Origin: Methylophaga sp.
Lineage (GTDB): Bacteria; Pseudomonadota; Gammaproteobacteria; Nitrosococcales; Methylophagaceae
Assembly (NCBI RefSeq): GCF_009711715.1
Contig: NZ_VENF01000011.1
Location: 1 to 64,000, forward strand
DNA length: 64,000 bases
Direction: 5' to 3'
Shown: positions 37,983-46,565 of the stretch, one piece after another
Layout of the letters: each line of letters opens with the position of its first letter
How positions within the stretch are numbered: the first letter of the stretch is position 1
Program-made: the position numbers and the translations under genes
The notes under the pieces: generated by a model
What the model saw: the letters and a program-made list of their open reading frames with translations, nothing else
What the model was told of the DNA's origin: nothing
Databases searched by the model: none

Positions 37983-40097
37983 ATGCTCAATCTGAAAAAT
38001 CATCCTGTCATTCTGGAGGAAATATTCAAGCGCTCGCAGGAAGGCATTATCGTCACCGATGAAAAGGTCAATATCATTGCCTGTAATGATACTTTTTGCC
38101 GGATTACCGGCTACAGCCGGGAAGAACTATTGGGTAACAACCCGAGTATGCTTAGCTCCGGTAAACACGACAAGGATTTCTATGCCACTATGTGGCAGAC
38201 CATTAAAGAAAATGGCTGGTGGCAGGGTGAAGTCTGGAACCGTAATAAACTAGGCGAATTTTATGCCGAGTTACTGACGGTCAACCGGCTACAGCTCACC
38301 CCGGATCAGCCACCGTTTTATATTGGTATGATGTCTGACATCACTAAAATGAAAGAACATCATGCCACGCTGGAAAAGTTGGCCCATTATGATTCTCTGA
38401 CCGCCCTGCCCAATCGTAACCTGCTGGAAGATCGCTTTGAGCGTGCCATTGCCAAGTGCGATCGGATGCAGGAGATGCTGGCAGTCTGCTTTCTGGATCT
38501 GGATGACTTCAAACCGGTCAATGATACCTATGGCCATTTTGTGGGTGATTTACTGCTGATTGAACTGACTCAGCGCATTAAAAATACCATTCGCGAGCAG
38601 GATACGGCTTCCCGTTATGGTGGCGACGAGTTTGTATTACTGCTGGGAGAACTCCACAGCCGTCAGGACTGTGAAATGGTGCTGAATAAATTACTCCACG
38701 TACTCAGTGAGCCCTATGAGATTGAAGGTCATAGCATCAATATCGGCGCTTCTATCGGCTATACAGTTTATCCCTTTGACCGGGGGTCGCTGGAGTCGCT
38801 GATAGATCATGCCGATCAAACACTTTACAGAGTCAAAAACAGTGGTAAGAACGGCATTTCCATGTATGGCGATACCACCCTCGCCAATCAGAGTTCACGG
38901 TTCAGTTTCAATCAGCCTGAAGTACTCTCTGCTATAAGCGCCGGTGAAATGCGGCTGCACTTTCAGCCCAAGTTAAATATTGCCAATGGTGAACTGATTG
39001 GTTTTGAAGCACTGGTTCGCTGGCAACACCCTGTAAAAGGCCTGTTGATGCCGCTTGAGTTTCTACCCACCATCAATGAATCCGATGTCGAAATCAGTCT
39101 CGGTTTATGGGTGATTCGTGAAGCACTGACACACATGCAGCGATGGCACGAACACGGCCTGAAACTCACTGTCAGCGTCAACCTCTCTGCCTATCAGCTT
39201 GCCCGCGGTAGTTTTATCGAGACCCTGAGCAAAATCTGTCAGGACTTTCCCAATACTGATTTGAGCTATTTCCAGATTGAAATTCTTGAAAGTCACGCAC
39301 TTGATGAGCTGTCCACAATCAAAAACGTCATCCGTGCCTGTAAAGAACAACTCAATATCACAACGGCGCTGGATGATTTCGGTACCGGTTATTCGTCCTT
39401 GAGTCATATCCGTACTTTGCCCATTCAGTCAGTCAAAATCGACCAGTCCTTCGTGCGCAATATGCTCAATGACCCGAATGATTTCAAGATCGTTGAAAGC
39501 GTAATATCTCTGGCGACCTCATTTGATATTGATGTGATTGCCGAAGGTGTTGAATCACTCAAACATGGACAGATTCTGTTATGCATGGGTTGCAAACTGG
39601 TACAAGGTTACGCGATTTCAAAACCAATACCTGCTGACAATGTGCTGGCATGGTCCTGTGACTTTATTGCCCCGGCGTTGTTGCTGGAGGAGTATCGCAA
39701 AATCAGTTGTCTGCGCGTTTCACAGTTACGTTTATTCGCACATTTTCTTGATGTAGAGCTGGAGCATGCAAGACGCCGTATCCTGCCTTCGGATCCGATA
39801 CGCAGAACATTGCGTCCTGATCATATGTTTAGAGAAAACAGTCACTGCCGTTTCTGGCTTAAAAAAGCCTTCCACATGCATTTCCTTGAACATACCTTTC
39901 TGCATTATGTGGATCAGGAATACACTCGCCTGTCACACCTCATCAGCAATTGCCTGACTTTGCTCAAATGTGGTGATGAGACTAATGCCGTTAAGGACAT
40001 ACAGATAGCAGAAGCGCAGTATCGCAAACTGCTGAGTGTGATCGATAAAAAACTGGATCGGCTTAATCAGGATGCCTCAATGAATCTGGTTCATTGA
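37983..40097 (+). CDS. PAS-GGDEF-EAL protein with a C-terminal CZB-like domain
   Basis: Protein of about 704 residues. A PAS domain (about 10-120: EGIIVTDEKVNIIACNDTFC) precedes a GGDEF domain with intact signature RYGGDEF and inhibitory-site motif REQD, and an EAL domain with GFEALVRW, ALDDFGTGYSS and IAEGVES, so both cyclase and phosphodiesterase sites look usable. The last 110 residues (SHCRFWLKKAFHMHFLEHTF) resemble a chemoreceptor zinc-binding (CZB) domain; this part is inferred. ATG 37983 is preferred over an upstream start inside the chemoreceptor gene. It is probably in an operon with the receptor. Confidence 0.88.
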   Translation: MLNLKNHPVILEEIFKRSQEGIIVTDEKVNIIACNDTFCRITGYSREELLGNNPSMLSSGKHDKDFYATMWQTIKENGWWQGEVWNRNKLGEFYAELLTVNRLQLTPDQPPFYIGMMSDITKMKEHHATLEKLAHYDSLTALPNRNLLEDRFERAIAKCDRMQEMLAVCFLDLDDFKPVNDTYGHFVGDLLLIELTQRIKNTIREQDTASRYGGDEFVLLLGELHSRQDCEMVLNKLLHVLSEPYEIEGHSINIGASIGYTVYPFDRGSLESLIDHADQTLYRVKNSGKNGISMYGDTTLANQSSRFSFNQPEVLSAISAGEMRLHFQPKLNIANGELIGFEALVRWQHPVKGLLMPLEFLPTINESDVEISLGLWVIREALTHMQRWHEHGLKLTVSVNLSAYQLARGSFIETLSKICQDFPNTDLSYFQIEILESHALDELSTIKNVIRACKEQLNITTALDDFGTGYSSLSHIRTLPIQSVKIDQSFVRNMLNDPNDFKIVESVISLATSFDIDVIAEGVESLKHGQILLCMGCKLVQGYAISKPIPADNVLAWSCDFIAPALLLEEYRKISCLRVSQLRLFAHFLDVELEHARRRILPSDPIRRTLRPDHMFRENSHCRFWLKKAFHMHFLEHTFLHYVDQEYTRLSHLISNCLTLLKCGDETNAVKDIQIAEAQYRKLLSVIDKKLDRLNQDASMNLVH

Positions 40098-40101
40098 AGT
40101 C

Positions 40102-40133
40102 TCGACAGTCAGCCAGGAGCGGCCGACTGTCGA
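40102..40133. repeat. Perfect 9-bp inverted repeat between convergent genes
   Basis: TCGACAGTC (40102-40110) and GACTGTCGA (40125-40133) lie between the converging GGDEF-EAL and Fae-like genes. No T run; possibly a shared transcript-end hairpin. Confidence 0.45.
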
Positions 40134-40143
40134 TAGCAGCGTT

Positions 40144-40695
40144 CTACCAGAGTGACTCGCCGGTTTCCGGGTTGTACATTTCGTGGTGGATGGTATCGCG
40201 GTTTTTGATCAGCTCATCGATGCTGGGTGAACCGCTCATGGCACGTTGAATCGCCAGTTTCATCGCTTCATAGTTTGTGCGATAGAGGTCTTTACGGTCC
40301 ACATCAGGGTTGGCCGCTGCTTCCGGTGAGATCCAGATCATGGCGATGATGCAGAGCTCTTCAGCATGTTCTTTGGGTATTACGCCTTCTATGACGCTAT
40401 CCAGCACGGCATCAGCCACGGCTGATTGCACAACGCCACCAAACAGGGCGACATAGGAACCGGATTTAATCGTCACTTTCGGCACAATCATGGTGGCCGG
40501 TTTGACTTGCTGGTTGGTCGCCCGGATGGCAAACATGCGGGTATGCCCTTCTGTTTGTCCCATCAGGTTGGCAAAGGCGTTACCTGCTGGTCCTTTCACA
40601 CTGCCGATCAAAATTTCAGGCATCGCATCGGTGCCCTGATCATCGCTGGCAAACACGGTGGCTTCACCGGTTCTAAACCAAACTGGTTCTGACAT
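40144..40695 (-). CDS. Formaldehyde-activating enzyme (Fae) homologue lacking the catalytic His
   Basis: Protein of 183 residues of the Fae family, which condenses formaldehyde with tetrahydromethanopterin in methylotrophs. Clear family blocks: AGNAFANLMGQTEGHT, NQQVKPATMIVPKVTI, AVADAVLDSVIEGVIPKEHA and TNYEAMKLAIQRAMSG. By eye, the segment of true Fae that contains the proposed catalytic His17 (AHIDLIIG) aligns with AMPEILIG, so His is replaced by Met, and the preceding loop is about three residues longer. It may be a paralogue with another function, such as a formaldehyde sensor. ATG 40695 has GGAG about 9 nt upstream. It is monocistronic and convergent with the EAL gene. Confidence 0.85.
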   Translation of the reverse strand: MSEPVWFRTGEATVFASDDQGTDAMPEILIGSVKGPAGNAFANLMGQTEGHTRMFAIRATNQQVKPATMIVPKVTIKSGSYVALFGGVVQSAVADAVLDSVIEGVIPKEHAEELCIIAMIWISPEAAANPDVDRKDLYRTNYEAMKLAIQRAMSGSPSIDELIKNRDTIHHEMYNPETGESLW

Positions 40696-40833
40696 TGTTC
40701 CACTCCATAAAAATAAAAAAGCGCGCAATTTTATGCCTGTTTTTACAAGTCTCACAAGCATTTATTGATCATCGCCTGTTTGCAGTGAAAACAACATTCT
40801 CCAAAAGGATTACAAACTCAAACATGAGAGATA

Positions 40834-40859
40834 AAAAAAGCCGGCGAAGGCCGGCTTTT
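40834..40859 (-). terminator. Terminator of the glycine-zipper lipoprotein gene
   Basis: AAAGCCGGC and GCCGGCTTT form a stem around a short loop. On the minus strand it is followed by a run of seven T, directly downstream of the gene at 40876. Confidence 0.85.
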
Positions 40860-40875
40860 AAAGAAAACTTTTGAT

Positions 40876-41325
40876 TTACTGGTTGACCCATTCCCCGCGC
40901 GAATTTCGACAGGCGGTGCCAGTCACTACTTCGCTGCGGCCATCCATGTAAACATCCATTTCATATTCACGGCAGGGTTGACCATCCGTGTTGTAAGTTC
41001 TGGTCGGGGTGAAGTCATAAGATGCACCGGTATCCGGGTTTTGCCAGCTGTTAGTGCGACCTGTCGGGTAGGTTTCAAGCGTACTGGCAGCCCGACGACG
41101 ATCCAGTTCATCCATGTCGGCGCCAATTTTACCACCGATGATGGCCCCCAGCAGCGTACCACCGATGATCGCGGCTGTTTTACCGCTGCCGTCACCGATA
41201 TTCGAAGCTAATACCCCACCGACAGCACCGCCGACGCCGGTTCCAACTGTCTGTTTGTCCATGGTGCAGCCAGCCAGAATCAGAGGTAGACTGAAAGTAA
41301 TACACAAAATGAGTCTCGATTTCAT
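40876..41325 (-). CDS. Glycine-zipper outer-membrane lipoprotein (17-kDa antigen type)
   Basis: Lipoprotein of 149 residues. The lipobox LILAGC (Cys20) is followed by a glycine-zipper two-helix segment (GTGVGGAVGGVLASNIGDG, AAIIGGTLLGAIIGGKIGAD). The C-terminal RT0821/Lpp0805-type surface domain contains CREYEMDVYMDGRSEVVTGT and a second Cys in GTACRNSRGEW. Members sit in the outer membrane and are linked to envelope integrity. It is complete, with its own terminator downstream. Exact role unknown. Confidence 0.85.
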   Translation of the reverse strand: MKSRLILCITFSLPLILAGCTMDKQTVGTGVGGAVGGVLASNIGDGSGKTAAIIGGTLLGAIIGGKIGADMDELDRRRAASTLETYPTGRTNSWQNPDTGASYDFTPTRTYNTDGQPCREYEMDVYMDGRSEVVTGTACRNSRGEWVNQ

Positions 41326-41526
41326 AGCTTCTCCTTAATTACGGCTCATACAAAAATTTAGACTGGATGACAGCATAACTGGTTCAAAGCTCGTGGACAG
41401 AATCTCTGTTTTGTGACAACTGGTTCACAGCTTGAGCAGTCAATAAATCTGCGTTCCAGGGCTTTCACATTATTTTCGCTACGGAGCATCTAGAATATGA
41501 ATCTATTGACAGACTTGAGCAAGAAC

Positions 41527-41718
41527 ATGAATCAGGCCAAACCACCGTGTGTGACGAAGACCGTCGCTGAACGACTACCATGCCGGGGCTGCACCAGTAG
41601 CTGTAAACTTTATCCAATCTGTAATGGTACGCCTTGGCGCCTGGGTGAGACGCCACATCATCACACTGATAGCACGCATACAAAAAGCCGGGCTGGAGAG
41701 CCAGCCCGGCTTTTATAG
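41527..41718 (+). CDS. Possible small Cys-rich protein
   Basis: A frame of 63 codons from ATG 41527 contains a compact Cys cluster, PCRGCTSSCKLYPICNGTPW, with spacing that looks selected, possibly for metal binding. An alternative ATG lies at 41497. The last 20 codons run through the terminator of the opposite-strand gene, which weakens the case. No strong ribosome-binding site. The rest of the 41326-41731 gap shows nothing else. Confidence 0.35.
   Translation: MNQAKPPCVTKTVAERLPCRGCTSSCKLYPICNGTPWRLGETPHHHTDSTHTKSRAGEPARLL
41682..41714 (-). terminator. Terminator of the two-domain exported protein gene
   Basis: AAAAGCCGGGCTGG (41683-41696) and CCAGCCCGGCTTTT (41701-41714) make a perfect 14-bp stem around AGAG. 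On the minus strand it is followed by a T run, directly downstream of the gene at 41732. Confidence 0.9.
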
Positions 41719-41731
41719 TTTGTTTCAGCGC

Positions 41732-42481
41732 TTAGTAAGCGTGTTGTTTTCTCATCTTCTGAACACGGCTACGAAGCTTGGGATCAGCGTCGATGGCTAA
41801 TGAAATATTGGCATATTCCTCACGATACAAGCCCGCTTTCTCAACAGCATCGGCCATCGCGCGTTTCGCCTCGACCAGCAACTCAGCGTCACGCTCATCG
41901 CTCGCTCTGAGGACTTTTTCAGAGTAGCGATCCCGGATTAGGGCCAGTTCATCCTGAACTGCAACATAGCTGAGCAACTGTTCCTCCGTAAACGCTGCAT
42001 GAACCTTATTGCTCAGCGGCGCTTTTTCTTTCATGGCAATGATGTAACGGGTGCCGTACATCATATCCACGGGGAGATCGCGTTCTGTTTTTTGCTGAAT
42101 ATCTGCCCTCACACCCGGATGACTCTGAGCGGCAATAGCGACTCTGGAATAGCTGTCCACAGCCATGCCGCCTGCTTCAATGGTCCTGGTCATTGCCTGG
42201 GTGTACTCTTGCCCCAATTGTTTTCTGGCTTCAGCGTTTGGCGCGTTATCAATCCGGGCTGAGAAATTCTGTTCGATCGTTCTCAACTCATCCTGAACAT
42301 CCGCAAAACGCTGAATATCCTCATCAACAAAATCAGCTTGTACATCCAGTCTGACCATCGGGGTGTGGTTGTACAGGCGCAGCACTTTAGTGTGCTGTCC
42401 GGCCCCGGCCATCGCTGTCATAGGGGCAGTGGACAGACCGGTTGCAATGAGTAATGTAAGCATTTTTTTTGCGGTATTCAT
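41732..42481 (-). CDS. Exported protein with two DUF4168-like helical repeats
   Basis: Periplasmic protein of 249 residues. The signal peptide (MNTAKKMLTLLIATGLSTAP) is cleaved near AMA-GAGQH. Two related helical units follow: DEDIQRFADVQDELRTIEQN (about residues 53-72) and TEEQLLSYVAVQDELALIRD (about 165-184), each starting with an acidic segment, then a V-Q-D-E-L core. This duplicated pattern matches the DUF4168 type. Function unknown. Ribosome-binding site AGGAGG just before ATG 42481. Confidence 0.7.
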   Translation of the reverse strand: MNTAKKMLTLLIATGLSTAPMTAMAGAGQHTKVLRLYNHTPMVRLDVQADFVDEDIQRFADVQDELRTIEQNFSARIDNAPNAEARKQLGQEYTQAMTRTIEAGGMAVDSYSRVAIAAQSHPGVRADIQQKTERDLPVDMMYGTRYIIAMKEKAPLSNKVHAAFTEEQLLSYVAVQDELALIRDRYSEKVLRASDERDAELLVEAKRAMADAVEKAGLYREEYANISLAIDADPKLRSRVQKMRKQHAY

Positions 42482-42850
42482 AAATCCTCCTTAATTTTCC
42501 AACTTACTTTTAAGGTAGCGAAGACCATGCCATGCAATAAAAAATGCTAAGCAACTGTAATAAAACAGTTTTTAAGATTTCATTACGCGTGTGCAGATAA
42601 GACTGTGCCGATGTGGCACAAAGGCCTGTTCAGATGATACAGCTGTGTCATTTCGACACGGTTTGAAATCAGGCAAGCCTGGTTAGGGCGTGCTCAAGGT
42701 TCTGGCAGAACAAGTCTCGGCACAGCCCGCCTCACCAGTATGTTCCTGCGGAAATGCCTGTCTTATGCTCGTTTTCGCCGTCAACTTGGGAGATTAAATC
42801 TTCCATGACCGCCAAGCTTAAAACAGCGCTTTTAGCTCTGAGCACATTGG
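42482..42850. other. Intergenic region upstream of the DUF4168-like gene
   Basis: No gene supported here. Two small hairpins are visible (TGTGCC/GGCACA near 42602-42618 and GTGTC/GACAC near 42645-42660). They may belong to the leader of the minus-strand gene ending its promoter region here; no terminator with a T run was found for the alcohol dehydrogenase end. Confidence 0.4.
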
Positions 42851-43930
42851 TTAGCCTGTGCTGATGGCCACCTTGAGCACACCATCACGCTGATGTGAAA
42901 ATAAATCATAAGCTTCAACAATCTGCTCCAGATTGAATCGATGGGTGACCATCGGTGCCAGGTTCAGACGGCCGGATTGAATTACACTCATCAATCTGCG
43001 CATACGCTCTTTGCCGCCCGGACAGAGACTGGTGATGATTTTATGATCGCCGAGGCCAGCACTGAATGCGTTCAGCGGAATGGAAAGATCAGAAGAGTAA
43101 ACCCCCAGGCTGGATAAAGTGCCGCCGGGTTTAAGCACACGCAACGCCGCTTCAAAGGTTTCCTGTTTACCCAGCGCTTCAATTGAAGCATCAACGCCAC
43201 GACCACCGGTCAATTTCAGAATCTCATCCACCACATCGACTTTACGAAAGTCCAGAGTGATATCAGCGCCCATTTGCTTTGCCATGTTCAACCGCTCGTC
43301 GACACCATCGACCGCGATAATCAAACCCGCGCCGCGAAGCCGCGCACCGGCGGTCGCACTCAGCCCTATCGGGCCCTGTGCGAATATCGCCACAATATCT
43401 CCAATTTTAATATTGGCCGATTCCGCGCCGGCGAAGCCGGTTGACATGATATCGGGACACATCAGTACCTGTTCATCAGTCAGTTCATCCGGCACGGGGG
43501 CCAGGTTCGCCTGTGCGTCCGGCACCAGCAAAAATTCCGCCTGGGCGCCATCAATGGTATTGCCGAAACGCCAGCCCCCCATCGGCTTGTAGCCATGCCC
43601 ATGGGTACCGCCATCCTGCGCTGGATGTCCGTCCTGGCAGGCGTAGGAATGGAATCCGGGACAGATAGCACCGGCAATAACCCGCTGACCTTCGTGATAT
43701 CCGCGCACATTGCTGCCCAGCTTTTCGATGATGCCTACCGGCTCATGACCGATAGTCAAGCCTTTCTCGACCGGATACTCACCTTTGAGAATATGGACAT
43801 CGGTGCCACAAATCGTCGTTGTGGTAATGCGGACAAGTGCCTCATTGTCACCAATGTCCGGCACCGGTTTATCTTCAATCTCGATTCGGCCAGGTTCAAC
43901 AAAAACCGCTGCTTTCATCATTGCCGCCAT
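42851..43930 (-). CDS. Zinc-dependent alcohol dehydrogenase, secondary-ADH (TbADH-like) branch
   Basis: Medium-chain dehydrogenase of 359 residues resembling the tetrameric secondary alcohol dehydrogenases of Thermoanaerobacter and Clostridium. Catalytic zinc ligands: Cys in TICGTDVH, His in IGHEPVG and Asp in CPDIMSTGFAGAE. The usual four-Cys structural zinc loop is absent, as in that branch. The nucleotide motif is AQGPIGLSATAGARLRGAG, and the following strand ends with an acidic residue (IIAVDGVDER), which favours NAD over NADP. GAGGAG precedes ATG 43930. It stands alone; substrate unknown, and a role in detoxifying C1 or short alcohols is only a guess. Confidence 0.9.
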   Translation of the reverse strand: MAAMMKAAVFVEPGRIEIEDKPVPDIGDNEALVRITTTTICGTDVHILKGEYPVEKGLTIGHEPVGIIEKLGSNVRGYHEGQRVIAGAICPGFHSYACQDGHPAQDGGTHGHGYKPMGGWRFGNTIDGAQAEFLLVPDAQANLAPVPDELTDEQVLMCPDIMSTGFAGAESANIKIGDIVAIFAQGPIGLSATAGARLRGAGLIIAVDGVDERLNMAKQMGADITLDFRKVDVVDEILKLTGGRGVDASIEALGKQETFEAALRVLKPGGTLSSLGVYSSDLSIPLNAFSAGLGDHKIITSLCPGGKERMRRLMSVIQSGRLNLAPMVTHRFNLEQIVEAYDLFSHQRDGVLKVAISTG

Positions 43931-44049
43931 GACACTCTCCTCTACTCACCTTGTACGCTAAAACTAGCAAGGGTAGATGACCGCTTCAAGACGGATCTGG
44001 CAACGGGCTGATCCAGATCAAGAATGTTCGCTTAATCTGAGAAAAAGGC

Positions 44050-44745
44050 TTATTGCAGGGGAGTTAACCAGGCGGTACCACCCAGTTTTTTCTGCTGTTG
44101 CAGATTCCATCGCGCACGATCAATAAGATGCTGTTCTGGTTGTGCCGGATTATAGTTGAGAGGACTGGGAAGAGTGGAAGCCAAAAGCGCTGATTGCATC
44201 GGCGTCAGCTGTGCTGCCGGTTTAGAAAAGTGATAGCGACTGGCCGCCTCCAGGCCGAAAACACCGTTCCCCCACTCTGCTATGTTGAGATAAACCTCAA
44301 GAATACGCTGCTTGCCCCAGGTGAGCTCAATCAGCAAGGTAAACCAGACTTCCAGTCCTTTCCTGAGCCAGCTGCGTCCGGTCCAAAGGTACATATTCTT
44401 GGCGACCTGCTGACTGATGGTACTGGCACCGCGCAATTCACGGCCCCTCGAGGCGGCTTTCACTGCTGAGACGATAGCATCAAAATCAAAGCCCCGATGC
44501 ATCGGGAACCGCTGATCTTCTGAAGTCACCACCGCGAGTGCAGTCTGTTTGGGGATTTGTTCCCAGCTCAACCAGTGCTGATGCAGATAGAAGCTATCCT
44601 CACTGCTTAGCCAGCGATCGGCCATGACCATGGTGTAAGGTGGATTTATCCAACGAAATGGCACCACCATCAGCAGGCTGAGCGTGACACCTGCCAATAT
44701 CAGCAGAAGCAGAGTGCGAATAAGGAGACGTTTGAAATTTTTCAC
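44050..44745 (-). CDS. mtgA: Monofunctional biosynthetic peptidoglycan glycosyltransferase
   Basis: Inner-membrane enzyme of 231 residues that polymerises lipid II into glycan strands. One N-terminal transmembrane helix (LLLLILAGVTLSLLMVV) precedes a GT51 domain with all motifs: catalytic Glu76 in TSEDQRFPMHRGFD, GASTISQQVAKNMYLW, RKGLEVWFTLLIEL, and KQRILEVYLNIAEWG. No penicillin-binding domain follows, as expected for MtgA. It is complete, monocistronic, and weakly preceded by AGGATC. Confidence 0.95.
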   Translation of the reverse strand: MKNFKRLLIRTLLLLILAGVTLSLLMVVPFRWINPPYTMVMADRWLSSEDSFYLHQHWLSWEQIPKQTALAVVTSEDQRFPMHRGFDFDAIVSAVKAASRGRELRGASTISQQVAKNMYLWTGRSWLRKGLEVWFTLLIELTWGKQRILEVYLNIAEWGNGVFGLEAASRYHFSKPAAQLTPMQSALLASTLPSPLNYNPAQPEQHLIDRARWNLQQQKKLGGTAWLTPLQ

Positions 44746-44888
44746 ATCGCGATCCTACCAGAAGCGCGTTATTGAGTGATTGTCTCTGTCATAGCGCTTG
44801 TGGCGCTATTAACTGTTTGGTTAGTATGAGAACATCGCCAGCTGAGGGCGGCTGCAGCGCTAAGCTGATAAACAAATATGGATGAATC

Positions 44889-45212
44889 ATGAATAGAATT
44901 TTCCTTGCAGGCCTGATGATGACGCTCATGGGTTGTACCACTGCATCACCCAAACAATTTTACCGACCTGCCAATTCCGAATCCCAGCTTGAAATCAGCG
45001 GTCGCTTTAATCAGATCTCCTTTGAGCATCAGGTACTGATTAACGGTGAAACCGTGATCCAGGGTGACTTACCCTACAACTATGACGCTTTCAGTTTTTC
45101 AGGCACTTATCAGGGTCGCACTGTCAGCTCCGACTGCCAATGGAAAAAGAAAGTCGATCTTTCCTGCCTGGTGAGCATTGATGGCGAAAAAGCAGCCACG
45201 CTCACTTTCTAG
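44889..45212 (+). CDS. Small lipoprotein of unknown function
   Basis: Protein of 107 residues. The lipobox TLMGC (Cys16) follows a short signal sequence, and the mature part is beta-rich: EISGRFNQISFEHQVLINGE, then GDLPYNYDAFSFSGTYQGRT and two Cys (SSDCQWKKKVDLSCLV) likely joined. GGATGAATC precedes ATG 44889. It lies alone between mtgA and the HD-GYP gene and ends convergent with the latter. No family recognised. Confidence 0.65.
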   Translation: MNRIFLAGLMMTLMGCTTASPKQFYRPANSESQLEISGRFNQISFEHQVLINGETVIQGDLPYNYDAFSFSGTYQGRTVSSDCQWKKKVDLSCLVSIDGEKAATLTF

Positions 45213-45224
45213 ACCTGAGCCAGC

Positions 45225-46382
45225 CTATGGGCGATTCATAGAGTCCTGCGCTGAACGCTTATCCTGTTCATCAGCAAGCAAATGAACAATACGCTCAAAC
45301 TCCTCGCTTTCGTCTATAACGGCCTGGACACAATCCGGATCGAGCTTGCCAGCCCGGGTCATTAACTGCAGTTCATCAAGTGCGGCATCAACTGACCAGG
45401 CCTTCTTATAGGGTCGCCGGCTGGTTAAGGCATCAAAAATATCCGCTACGGCCGCAATCCGGGCTTCAAGTGGAATCTCATCTCCACAGAGGCCATTAGG
45501 ATAGCCTGAACCATCCAGATACTCATGATGAAATGCAACAATATTCTGCATCAACTCAGTATCTCGCATATCAATCAGGTCATAATCAGCCAGTAGTCGC
45601 TGCAACAGTACAACACCCTTGTTGACGTGCGTTTTCATGATTTCCCGTTCTTCATCATTATGCCGGCCGGGTTTACACAGAATCCTGTCCGGCACGCCAA
45701 TCTTGCCAATATCATGCAAGGCAGCAAACATAAAAATATGTTCAATCCACTCATCACTGAGCTGATACTTCGGTGCAAGACATTTGGCGATAATGTGGGC
45801 GTAATGCGACATTCTGTCGAGGTGCAAACCGGTCTCGAAATCTCGCATATCAGTAAAATCACGGGCGATCTTTGCCGTTGCCAGTAATGATTGCACCATC
45901 GACATTTCTGCCGTAATCGTCATATTGATGATTTGAACATGGAGAACCAGTTCACGCTCGACGCGCTCGCTGAAAACATCGCCCTCTATCGCATCAAAGA
46001 AGATAAAACCAATAAAACGTTGCCCATGTAATAGCGGCACAATAAAAGTTGAGAAGTAACCTTTCTCCCTCAACCAGGCGGCATGGTTGGCATCCAGGTT
46101 ATCAAAGCCGGAATCTTCATTCACAACACAGTATTGCGTTTTCTGTGCAAGCTCCGCCAAATGCGGATTTTCCCCCAGACGCAGCTTATGCGGCTCTTCG
46201 CGCGCACCAGTCATACAACTGGTCAGGAATGTCTTGAGCTCGTCAGTCTGTCTGTCATAGAGCGCACAACTGAGACGGGTAACCGAAGGGAATTTTTGCA
46301 TAACGGCCTGATGAAGCACTTCCAGCCGGCCATTTAAGGTATCCGGTTGATTGACCAGCATGGAGATAACTCTGGCATCCAT
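45225..46382 (-). CDS. GAF/HD-GYP cyclic di-GMP phosphodiesterase
   Basis: Protein of 385 residues. An N-terminal GAF-like sensor (about 15-165; YFSTFIVPLLHGQRFIGFIF) is joined to an HD-GYP domain (about 175-350) with intact metal and catalytic motifs HDIGKIGVPDRIL, HHEYLDGSGYPNGL and ADIFDALTSRRPYKKA. The family hydrolyses c-di-GMP to GMP. No receiver domain, so the GAF domain, not a kinase, should supply the signal. GGAGG precedes ATG 46382. It is divergent from the cupin gene with the terminator-containing leader. Confidence 0.92.
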   Translation of the reverse strand: MDARVISMLVNQPDTLNGRLEVLHQAVMQKFPSVTRLSCALYDRQTDELKTFLTSCMTGAREEPHKLRLGENPHLAELAQKTQYCVVNEDSGFDNLDANHAAWLREKGYFSTFIVPLLHGQRFIGFIFFDAIEGDVFSERVERELVLHVQIINMTITAEMSMVQSLLATAKIARDFTDMRDFETGLHLDRMSHYAHIIAKCLAPKYQLSDEWIEHIFMFAALHDIGKIGVPDRILCKPGRHNDEEREIMKTHVNKGVVLLQRLLADYDLIDMRDTELMQNIVAFHHEYLDGSGYPNGLCGDEIPLEARIAAVADIFDALTSRRPYKKAWSVDAALDELQLMTRAGKLDPDCVQAVIDESEEFERIVHLLADEQDKRSAQDSMNRP

Positions 46383-46471
46383 TTCAACCTCCCACTCCTG
46401 TGTTTAGTTCGATACTACCGTTAGTTGGACGCTGAGAAAAGCTATTTCAAACCGGTTTTTAAATTCCCTTT

Positions 46472-46550
46472 CAGCAGCCAAGTTCTGCTACTATTCGCCA
46501 GCCGCGATGGCTGCGGTTTTAGCATTGCCCTGCTCAGCAGGGATTTTTTT
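46472..46550 (+). promoter_or_regulatory. Leader with intrinsic terminator upstream of the cupin gene
   Basis: Three pairable elements lie in order: CAGCAG (46472-46477) with CTGCT (46485-46489), CAGCC/GGCTG (46499-46513), and CCCTGCTCAGCAGGG (46528-46542) followed by ATTTTTTT. The last is a proper terminator only 16 nt before ATG 46566, with no plus-strand gene upstream. The early CAGCAG could instead pair with the terminator arm. This fits a transcription attenuator or a small RNA that ends here. Confidence 0.5.
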
Positions 46551-46565
46551 ATACAGGATCAATCA

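Noticed and set aside
44746..44888. Riboswitch upstream of the small lipoprotein gene
   Set aside because: The GC-rich hairpins here do not fit any conserved riboswitch core I know and no terminator follows.
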